NCBI GenBank assembly: GCA_964542895.1
Contig: CAZIWT010000031.1
Span: forward strand, 1-28,308
DNA length: 28,308 nt
Origin: Zymogenus sp964542895
GTDB taxonomy: Bacteria; Desulfobacterota; Zymogenia; Zymogenales; Zymogenaceae
Direction: 5' to 3'
Positions 22,621 to 28,308 of the stretch are shown one piece after another. Numbering within the stretch: position 1 is the stretch's first letter; the number at the start of each line of letters is the position of its first letter. The notes beneath the pieces were generated by a model. That model was not told where the DNA came from. It saw nothing but the letters and a program-made list of their open reading frames with translations, and searched no databases. The position numbers and the translations under genes are program-made.

Positions 22621-22944
22621 ATGAAATCACACTAAATCTGTCCCAGATGCTTTTCGACATATTCACTCTCTGAAATACCGACGGATTATCCGTTCTGCCC
22701 CGTGTGTGACGGCGAAGGTATTATGGTGAATGTCGAGGCGATCCCTCATTTCATCGAGACCCGTACAATAGATGATCTGATATTATATATTGATCTTGTA
22801 GAACAAGATGAGCTGTTTCTCGAATCTTATAAAGCCGCAGTCGTAAAGCAAATCAGAAGCTTGATAAGAAAGAAGCGGTGGAAGATGTTTCTTGAAAAGA
22901 CGAAGCGGTTCGTTCGACGCTTATTAAAAAGAAGAGCCGAGTAA
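22621..22944 (+). pseudogene. Small CxxC zinc-finger gene interrupted by an in-frame TAA at codon 5
   Basis: From the ATG at 22621 (preceded by AGAGGTG) the frame reads MKSH, then TAA at 22633-22635, then continues without a stop to 22944. Past the stop it reads ICPRCF, about 18 residues, then CPVCDGEG, a plausible four-cysteine zinc knuckle, followed by an acidic-helical middle and a basic tail (KKRWKMFLEKTKRFVRRLLKRR). The cysteine pairs immediately after the stop and in the same frame strongly suggest that the original gene ran through this point. Either one base change has broken the gene, or the assembly has an error, or translation starts downstream. I recognise no family for the whole protein. 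Confidence 0.5.
22702..22944 (+). CDS. Intact downstream part of the interrupted CxxC gene (80 residues from a GTG)
   Basis: If translation does not use the upstream region, the longest uninterrupted frame with a start codon begins at the GTG at 22702 (an ATG follows at 22729). It encodes 80 residues: an acidic central part (TIDDLILYIDLVEQDELFLE) and a strongly basic C terminus. No good ribosome-binding site precedes either start, and this version loses three of the four cysteines, so I think it is a remnant rather than the native product. Confidence 0.4.
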   Translation: MCDGEGIMVNVEAIPHFIETRTIDDLILYIDLVEQDELFLESYKAAVVKQIRSLIRKKRWKMFLEKTKRFVRRLLKRRAE

Positions 22945-23155
22945 GAAAAGAACCAAGATATGAAACGCCAAAAACTATATATCAACTAGTAACCATTCAT
23001 TCATCTTTCCCCCAGCCGTTGGAGCCTATTCCAACAAATATCTGTTTTTTCGATTTCCGGCCGAGCAAAATAAAAGTATCAATGTGGCTGAAATTTAGCA
23101 TTAGAGCAGATAATATGCAATATTTTGAAGATATTATAAATAAATCAAAATATTC

Positions 23156-23184
23156 TTGACAATATGCTCAATTTGTGACAATAT
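23156..23184 (+). promoter_or_regulatory. Promoter region of the Lrp/AsnC gene with a 19-bp-spaced direct repeat
   Basis: A perfect -35 TTGACA (23156-23161) is followed 17 bp later by CAATAT (23179-23184), a weak -10 (AATATT at an 18-bp spacing is an alternative). TGACAATAT occurs twice, at 23157-23165 and 23176-23184, about two helical turns apart. AT-rich, repeated half-sites over the promoter suit autoregulation by the Lrp-type protein downstream. The transcript would have a leader of about 50 nt. Confidence 0.5.
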
Positions 23185-23242
23185 TTCTTCGGGGGGGTCA
23201 GGAGAAATCTCTTAATTAGGGGGCAAACAGGGGAAATTTCCT

Positions 23243-23686
23243 ATGGATTCGGACACGACCAATATCGAGATCATAAGACACCTGAGGGACGGCAGAAAGT
23301 CGTTCAAGGAGATAGCAGAAGTGATGTCGCTCTCCGAAAACACCGTCCGGGCGCGTGTGCAGAGGATGGTCAGGGAGGGTGTTTTGGATATCGTTGGCCT
23401 TGTCGACCCGGGCGCCGTAGAAGAACATCAGGTGGTGATAATCGGTGTCAAGGTCGGCACGATGGACCTGGAGAAGAAGGGAGACGAGTTCAGCAGGCTC
23501 AAGGGAGTGGTATCCGTCGGTGTCGTCACCGGCAGGTACGACCTGATGCTGACAGTTATGCTGAACAGCGACTTCAAGCTCCTCGACTTTTTCAAGCACG
23601 AGATGGCGAAGGTGGCAGACGTCCAGTCCACCGAGACCTTCGTCCTCTTCAAGAACTTCGGCTGGAGGGTGCCCTACGTCCTGTAA
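23243..23686 (+). CDS. Lrp/AsnC-family transcriptional regulator
   Basis: The 147-residue protein has the two-part Lrp/AsnC layout: an N-terminal winged helix-turn-helix (residues ~3-55, with FKEIAEVMSLSENTVRARVQR as the recognition region) and a C-terminal RAM/effector domain (~65-147, with VGVVTGRYDLMLTVML as the central strands). Family members sense amino acids and assemble as dimers to octamers. The start at 23243 lies in a normal position after AGGGGA. It sits 103 bp upstream of the double tyrosine phenol-lyase-like gene on the same strand, so that gene is the likely target, along with its own promoter. The amino acid sensed is unknown; an aromatic one would fit the neighbour. Confidence 0.92.
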   Translation: MDSDTTNIEIIRHLRDGRKSFKEIAEVMSLSENTVRARVQRMVREGVLDIVGLVDPGAVEEHQVVIIGVKVGTMDLEKKGDEFSRLKGVVSVGVVTGRYDLMLTVMLNSDFKLLDFFKHEMAKVADVQSTETFVLFKNFGWRVPYVL

Positions 23687-23789
23687 CCGCTGTGGGGTGA
23701 GGGGCCTTTAGAATACTTCCCCCTTTATGATGTTTCGGGTGTGGAGTTTTTTTGTTGCCAGTAAGATACTTAAATGACAAGGATGCGCC

Positions 23790-26528
23790 ATGATATCTGA
23801 ACCGTACAAGATCAAAGAGGTAAAGAAGATCGGGGCCAAAAAGCCGCACGAGAGGTGGAACATATTGAAGAAGGTCAACTTCAACGTCTTTCACGTGAGC
23901 TCCGACTACATAACCTTCGACCTGGTGACGAGGGGGATGTCCTCCTGGTCTCACTACCAGAAGGCGGCTTACATGATGGGGGACGAGGCGTACGCGGGGA
24001 GCAGAAACTACATCCACCTTGAGAGGTCGGCGAGGGAGGTATTGGGGCTTTCCCGGATCGTCCCGACCCACAACGGCATCGGGGCCGAGAAGCTCCTCGC
24101 CACCACCATGCTTAAAGAGGAGCAGGCCGTCCTCCACAACAGGGGCAGGTGCGGGGGACTCGTCCCGGCGAACGGCGGAGTGAGCATCAACGTCACCGGG
24201 GCCGAGGCGTTCTCCTATCACGGCCCGGAGGAGTTCGGCGGAGACGTCGACACAAAACTCTTGAAAAAGCTCTTGGACGAGAAGGGAAAGGAGGAAATCG
24301 CCTATATCCACCTGGAGACCTGCCCCGCCGCTCTCAACGGCCAGCCGATCTCTCTTGTGAACCTAAAGGAGATAAGGGAGCTTTCCGCCTCAAGCTCCAT
24401 ACCCCTTGTCGTGGACATCTCCCACGTCCTCGAGAACGCCTACTGGATAGAAAAGGTGGAAGAGGGAGGGAGGGAGTTGATGGATATAGTTCGGGAGATT
24501 ATCGCGCTTTCCGATGTTGTGCTCATGGACGCCAGCCAGGACTGCCGCTCCGACACGGGGGGTCTCATAGCGAGCGATAATTCCGACTATTTCGAGAAGT
24601 TCAAGAACCAGGTGGTGGTATACGAGGGGCTCCACACCTACGGCGGCATGACCGGAAGAGCCATGGAGGTCTTCGCCGTGGGCATCGAGGAGATGGAGGA
24701 TGTAAAGCATGTGGAGTGGTACGCGAGTCAGATAGGTTTCATCTACGACGTCCTGAAAAAGAGGGGCGTCCCCGTCTACCGGGGCGGAAACGGGATCGCC
24801 CTCGATGTGGAGCGCTTTCTGCCCCACCTGTCGGAAGACGATCTCCCGAAGTTCGTGCTGGCCGCAAGCCTCTATATCCTCGGCGGCATCAGGGGAAGCA
24901 TAGACGGGGGCTGGGAGTACCACGCGACCGGCGAGGGGAGGCGGGTCCTGAACCTGGAGCTTCCCAGAAACGCCTACACGGTAAACCACCTGTTGAAGAT
25001 CTCCGACGTCATCTCCTCCGCATACGGCCACAGGGAAGAAATTTCGGGCCTGAGGCTTCTCAACGAGCCGGAGTTTGTGGACCAGGCGATGCTCGAGCCG
25101 GAGCACTTCCGCCTCTTCGTATCCTTCCCCAAGGAGGAGGACTGGAGGGAGGGGCTATTCGAGCCGTACAAGATAGCGATCTTCGAGCCGCTCAAGATTA
25201 CCGACAGGGAATACAGAAAAGGGGCGATGGAGAAGGCGGGGTACAACACGTTTCTCCTCGATTCGGAGGACGTCTACATCGACCTCCTCACCGACAGCGG
25301 GACCTCGGCTATGAGCTCGTTTCAGTGGGAGGGGATGACCAACTCGGTGGACACCCCCTACAGCAGCAGGCACTATCTGGATCTCGTCGACGAGTTCAGC
25401 GACATCCTCGGCTTCGACTACATCATCCCGACGCACCAGGGGCGTGTCGCGGAGCACATAATGTCGCAGACGATGATAAGGCCTGGGCAGATCGTGCCGG
25501 GCAACATGTACTTCACCACCACAAAGCTCCACCAGGAGATGGCGGGGGGCGTATTCGTCGATGTGATCGTCGATGAGGCGCACGACCCAAAAAGCGACTA
25601 CCCCTGGAAGGGAAACATCGATATCGGAAAGTTAGAGGCGGAGATCGACAGGGTAGGCCCCAAGAACGTTTCCTACATCAGCTTCGAGATGTCGGTCAAC
25701 ATGGCGGGTGGACAGCCCTTTTCGATGGAAAACCTGAAGGAGCTCTCCCACCTGTGCCAGAGGCACGGGATACCGATAATGTTCGACGCGACGAGGTGCG
25801 TCGAAAACGCGCATATGATAAAGGTCAGGGACCTTGAATACGCCGAGAAGCCTGTAAGGGAGATACTGAGGGAGATGCTCAGCTACGGGGACGGGTGCAC
25901 GATCAGCTGCAAGAAGGATTTTCTGGTCAACATGGGAGGAATACTCGCCTGCAACAGCAAGGAGCTTGCGGACAAGTTCAACAAGATGCTGCGCGTATGG
26001 GAGGGGAACATAACCAACGGCGGGCTCGATCCGAAGGACATGGAGGCGCTTCACCGGGGGCTCCTCGACTCCCTCGACGATGACTACATAAGGATGAGGA
26101 TCGAGCAGACGCAGGAGTTCGGCAAAAAGCTGATAGATGCGGGGATACCGATTGTCCTTCCTCCCGGCTCCCACGCGATATTCATCGACGCCAGGCGGTT
26201 TCTCCCCCACATAGACCAGGACCAGTACCCGGCCCAGGCGCTGGCCGCCGCGGTATACGTGGAGACGGGGGTCAGGGCGATGGAGAGGGGAAACGTCTCG
26301 AAGGGGAGAAATCCCAAGACCGGAGAGAACTACCGCCCGGCCCTCGAGCTCGTGAGATGCACGATACCGAGGAGGGTCTACTCGAACTCCCACTTCGACT
26401 ACGTCGCCGGGGGGATAAAGCGGCTCTACGATAAGAGGGACGAGATTTTAGGACTCAGGTTCACGTACGAGCCGGAGGTCCTCCGCTTCTTCCAGGGGAG
26501 GTTCGAGCCTGTAAAACCGCAGAGTTAA
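23790..26528 (+). CDS. Tandem-duplicated tyrosine phenol-lyase/tryptophanase-like protein, only the second half with a PLP lysine
   Basis: The 912-residue protein is two beta-eliminating-lyase units head to tail (about residues 4-457 and 458-912), each near the ~456 residues of a normal single-domain tyrosine phenol-lyase (TPL). Both begin EPYKI. The second is clearly TPL-like: NTFLLDSEDVYIDLLTDSGT, NMYFTTTKLHQE, DATRCVENA, SCKKDFLVNMGG with the PLP lysine K709, and AMERG (R833), the position that is MERG in TPL and different in tryptophanase. But its Tyr71-equivalent region reads SVDTPYSS, with proline at the tyrosine position. The first unit keeps MMGDEAYAGSRN (Y68) and VVVYEGLHTYGG but has SQDC (Q250) where the lysine should be, and no MERG. 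TPL splits tyrosine to phenol, pyruvate and ammonia. Whether this protein does so is open. The start ATG has AAGGA 6 nt upstream. A terminator follows. Confidence 0.9.
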   Translation: MISEPYKIKEVKKIGAKKPHERWNILKKVNFNVFHVSSDYITFDLVTRGMSSWSHYQKAAYMMGDEAYAGSRNYIHLERSAREVLGLSRIVPTHNGIGAEKLLATTMLKEEQAVLHNRGRCGGLVPANGGVSINVTGAEAFSYHGPEEFGGDVDTKLLKKLLDEKGKEEIAYIHLETCPAALNGQPISLVNLKEIRELSASSSIPLVVDISHVLENAYWIEKVEEGGRELMDIVREIIALSDVVLMDASQDCRSDTGGLIASDNSDYFEKFKNQVVVYEGLHTYGGMTGRAMEVFAVGIEEMEDVKHVEWYASQIGFIYDVLKKRGVPVYRGGNGIALDVERFLPHLSEDDLPKFVLAASLYILGGIRGSIDGGWEYHATGEGRRVLNLELPRNAYTVNHLLKISDVISSAYGHREEISGLRLLNEPEFVDQAMLEPEHFRLFVSFPKEEDWREGLFEPYKIAIFEPLKITDREYRKGAMEKAGYNTFLLDSEDVYIDLLTDSGTSAMSSFQWEGMTNSVDTPYSSRHYLDLVDEFSDILGFDYIIPTHQGRVAEHIMSQTMIRPGQIVPGNMYFTTTKLHQEMAGGVFVDVIVDEAHDPKSDYPWKGNIDIGKLEAEIDRVGPKNVSYISFEMSVNMAGGQPFSMENLKELSHLCQRHGIPIMFDATRCVENAHMIKVRDLEYAEKPVREILREMLSYGDGCTISCKKDFLVNMGGILACNSKELADKFNKMLRVWEGNITNGGLDPKDMEALHRGLLDSLDDDYIRMRIEQTQEFGKKLIDAGIPIVLPPGSHAIFIDARRFLPHIDQDQYPAQALAAAVYVETGVRAMERGNVSKGRNPKTGENYRPALELVRCTIPRRVYSNSHFDYVAGGIKRLYDKRDEILGLRFTYEPEVLRFFQGRFEPVKPQS

Positions 26529-26548
26529 GCTTAAGCGTTACTCATTTA

Positions 26549-26599
26549 GCCCTTTTTTAAGTATTTGCGGGATTTCAAAAGGGCGTTAAAATTTTTTTT
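26549..26599 (+). terminator. Intrinsic terminator after the lyase gene
   Basis: GCCCTTTT (26549-26556) pairs perfectly with AAAAGGGC (26577-26584) across a 20-nt loop, followed by GTTAAAA and a run of eight T residues (26592-26599). The long loop weakens it, but position and T-run are right for the end of the Lrp-lyase transcript. Confidence 0.7.
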
Positions 26600-27114
26600 A
26601 TCATAGTGGTTGTGTCGAGGGGCAAAAAAACCGGATCCCATCCTTTCAGGAAGCTTCAATAAAGCCTACCCCTTCCCCTCTATTAACTCTTGAAATGCCC
26701 GTCCGTTGGGGGCATTGATTTGCGCTCTCTTCGTTCCCCTTTTTCTACCTCCTTAAAAATCCTAATATCTCTAGATAGTTAAGTCGATTATAGGTCCTAA
26801 AAATCTTAAAATTATTTGAGCGAAATATAGAAACGGCCGTTATTAATTGATAAGGTTTTATCGTTGGGAGTGCATCGAAGGTATATTTTAATGCTAAAGG
26901 CCGTGAAAGGTTGACGGGCTCGACCCCGGCCGGACGGCAATGACAGATTGAGATTTTTAGTGGATATAAAGGACGTTTTTTTGTATAAAAGGTAAAATAT
27001 AGGCAGCTCTCGGCTGTTTGGTACCGGCCTGTTTCTTTGAATAAGATGTTGAGAAGACCCGGACGAGGAATATTGTGCGATGCGTTAGTTGTTTCCTGTG
27101 AAGAAAGGAATTAA
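26600..27114. other. Gene-free region with a possible three-way-junction RNA
   Basis: No reading frame here looks coding. The most structured part is 26833-26904: ACGGCC (26833-26838) pairs with GGCCGT (26899-26904) and encloses GATAA-GGTT-TTATC (26849-26862) and GCAT/ATGC (26872-26875 with 26891-26894), which together could fold as a three-way junction about 210 bp before the kinase-associated ORF. The short stems make this tentative. No promoter for the downstream genes is obvious. Confidence 0.3.
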
Positions 27115-27291
27115 ATGGAAAAATCTCGTAAGTCAAAGAAGGAGCTGATCGAAGAGTTGAAAAGTCTCCAGAAGGAGCTTGCTGAACCAAAAATTAGAGA
27201 TGTCAAGCAAAGAGAGGCCGAGGACAAGCTTAAAAACACGCTTAAAAAGCTCGGAGCGGATCAGGACAGGCTTCAATCTTATATAGAATGA
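27115..27291 (+). CDS. Short coiled-coil ORF overlapping the start of a PAS histidine kinase
   Basis: The ATG at 27115 has AAAGGAA just upstream and encodes 58 residues, highly charged and helical (KKELIEELKSLQKEL, REAEDKLKNTLKKL). This is typical of the N-terminal coiled coil that precedes the first PAS domain in many sensor kinases. Its TGA overlaps the ATG of the kinase frame (ATGA at 27288-27291) and the two are out of frame. It could be the detached N terminus of that kinase (an ancestral frameshift or an assembly indel) or a translationally coupled leader ORF. Confidence 0.55.
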   Translation: MEKSRKSKKELIEELKSLQKELAEPKIRDVKQREAEDKLKNTLKKLGADQDRLQSYIE

Positions 27292-28308
27292 AGGTCACGG
27301 AGGAAGAGCTTCGAATACAGAACGAGGAGATCCGGGCTATCGGTGAAGAGCTTGAAGAATCGAAGAGAAAATACTTCAATCTATTTGATCTTGCCCCCAT
27401 AGGCTATTTTGTCTTCAATAAGGACATCGTCATGCTGGAGGTCAACCTGACCGGTGCGGAGATGATAGGCCGCGATAGGAAATATCTGATAGAGAAGCCG
27501 CTGATTCCATTTATAGCGCCGGAGCACCGGGACTCCCTGACGTCCCACTTCAGAGATGTAAAAAAGAAAATGCATAAGGTCGATCCAGATATTCCTTCCG
27601 CCTCCACCCAGATACACTTGCCCACCGTTGAGGTCGCGTTTTTGAGAAAGGACGGCACCGAATTGCCCGCTATTCTCCAGTCTTCTCTGTTGGATACTAA
27701 TTCAAAGGAGTCTGAAGCCATCCTGACCGTGGCGGTCGACATCACCGAAAGAAAGGAGTCGGAGAGGGTCCTCCGGGAGAGTGAAAAATTATACAGGCAG
27801 ATGTTTATTGATAACGATACGATTATGCTTATTCTCGATCCCGGTTCAGGTAATATCGTGGACGCAAATCCAGCCGCATTGAATTATTACGGCTACAGAT
27901 TGGACGAATTGAAGCGAAAGAAGATTTCAGATATAAATATTCTTACCGATGAGGAAATTGCCGCGGAGATGGAGCGGGCCAAGAGCGGGGAGAAGAGATT
28001 CTTTGAATTTCGTCACAGGCTCTCCTCGGGGGAGGTAAGGAATGTGGACGTCCATTCCGGTCCTATAGACATCAGGGTCCAGAAGATGTTGTTCTCAATA
28101 ATATACGACAGTACCGACAGGAAGAGGGCCGAGGGGGAATCCAAAAAATATCCGGATGAGCTGGAGAAGGTCGTTGAAGAGGTCAAGAGCTTCTTTTACA
28201 TAATCACACACGATCTGAAGACACCGCTCATAAACATCAAGGGCTATTCTAAAAAGATGTACAGTGACATAAATGAGTTGAAATCCTTGGACTTATCCTT
28301 GTCCGAAG
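27288..28308 (+). CDS. PAS-PAS sensor histidine kinase, 3' end outside window
   Basis: The visible 340 residues contain no signal peptide or membrane helix, so the kinase is probably cytoplasmic. PAS domain 1 spans about residues 24-155 (KYFNLFDLAPIGYFVFNKD to VAVDITERKESE). PAS domain 2 spans about 165-283 (LYRQMFIDNDTIMLILDPG to YDSTDRKRAE). A HisKA dimerisation helix follows with the H-box FFYIITHDLKTPL, where H308 is the phospho-accepting histidine. The ATPase domain would follow beyond 28308. The start at 27288 overlaps the stop of the short coiled-coil ORF and has no clear ribosome-binding site of its own, pointing to translational coupling or a broken N terminus. Signal and partner response regulator are unknown. 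Confidence 0.9.
   Translation, partial: MKVTEEELRIQNEEIRAIGEELEESKRKYFNLFDLAPIGYFVFNKDIVMLEVNLTGAEMIGRDRKYLIEKPLIPFIAPEHRDSLTSHFRDVKKKMHKVDPDIPSASTQIHLPTVEVAFLRKDGTELPAILQSSLLDTNSKESEAILTVAVDITERKESERVLRESEKLYRQMFIDNDTIMLILDPGSGNIVDANPAALNYYGYRLDELKRKKISDINILTDEEIAAEMERAKSGEKRFFEFRHRLSSGEVRNVDVHSGPIDIRVQKMLFSIIYDSTDRKRAEGESKKYPDELEKVVEEVKSFFYIITHDLKTPLINIKGYSKKMYSDINELKSLDLSLSE

Noticed and set aside
22975..23010. CATTCATTCATC sequence as another FadR box
   Set aside because: Only a repeated half-site is present; there is no inverted second arm at the right spacing.
23700..23760. GGGG/CCCC pairing between the Lrp gene and the lyase gene as a terminator
   Set aside because: The stem is short and interrupted, and the T-run is 30 bp further on; cotranscription remains plausible.
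1..28308. CRISPR arrays, tRNA or rRNA genes, transposases
   Set aside because: No regularly spaced direct repeats, no tRNA-like T-arm or anticodon layouts, no rRNA sequence and no transposase-like protein were seen in reading the window.

Overview
The window is about 28 kb of moderately GC-rich bacterial chromosome with dense genes, Shine-Dalgarno starts and AT-rich gaps. It encodes a complete beta-oxidation operon with an ETF and a membrane FeS ETF:quinone-type oxidoreductase, a beta-oxidation fusion in dehydrogenase-hydratase order, a DUF2889 protein, PAS kinases and SUMF1-like proteins. This mix fits an anaerobic or facultative Desulfobacterota-like (old deltaproteobacterial) lineage. That placement is inference: no rRNA or other marker gene is present.

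Layout. (1) 1-3814, plus strand: the ACT tail of serA, purA, a DUF2889 gene, a short tandem-repeat tract, a possible structured leader, and an AzgA-type purine permease closed by a bidirectional terminator. (2) 4082-6301, minus: an acyltransferase fused to an alpha/beta hydrolase. (3) 6463-8053, plus: a CRP/FNR-type operator, a secreted protein, a terminator, and an exported SUMF1-fold protein without the catalytic cysteines. (4) 8054-8723: an AT-rich patch with a tiny duplicated zinc-ribbon protein and a hairpin element flanked by inverted repeats. (5) 8724-10788, minus: a Tat-exported sulfatase and a small membrane protein, with tandem palindromes upstream. (6) 11182-19159, minus: the fatty-acid operon fadR-like tetR, HAD-ECH fusion, acyl-CoA dehydrogenase, etfB, etfA and etfD-like oxidoreductase. 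It has a good promoter and a perfect FadR-type operator just downstream of it. (7) 19576-22460, plus: an AcuC-type deacetylase and a group II PLP decarboxylase-like enzyme. (8) 22621-22944: a small CxxC gene broken by an in-frame stop. (9) 23156-26528, plus: an Lrp/AsnC regulator followed by a 912-residue protein made of two fused tyrosine phenol-lyase-like halves. (10) 27115-28308, plus: a short coiled-coil ORF overlapping a PAS-PAS histidine kinase cut by the window end.

How the genes work together. The fatty-acid operon forms a circuit. The TetR repressor probably senses acyl-CoA, the dehydrogenase passes electrons to EtfAB, and EtfAB passes them to the membrane FeS/haem protein and so to quinone. 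The AcuC-like deacetylase next door, transcribed divergently, belongs to a family that in Bacillus acts on acetyl-CoA synthetase.

The most unusual gene is the double tyrosine phenol-lyase-like protein at 23790-26528. The second half keeps the PLP-lysine motif and the MERG motif typical of tyrosine phenol-lyases but has lost the GDEAYAG motif. The first half keeps GDEAYAG but has glutamine at the PLP-lysine position. The two halves look complementary, as if a homodimer had become a fused heterodimer. Its position next to an Lrp-type regulator and near a PLP decarboxylase suggests amino-acid-responsive catabolism.
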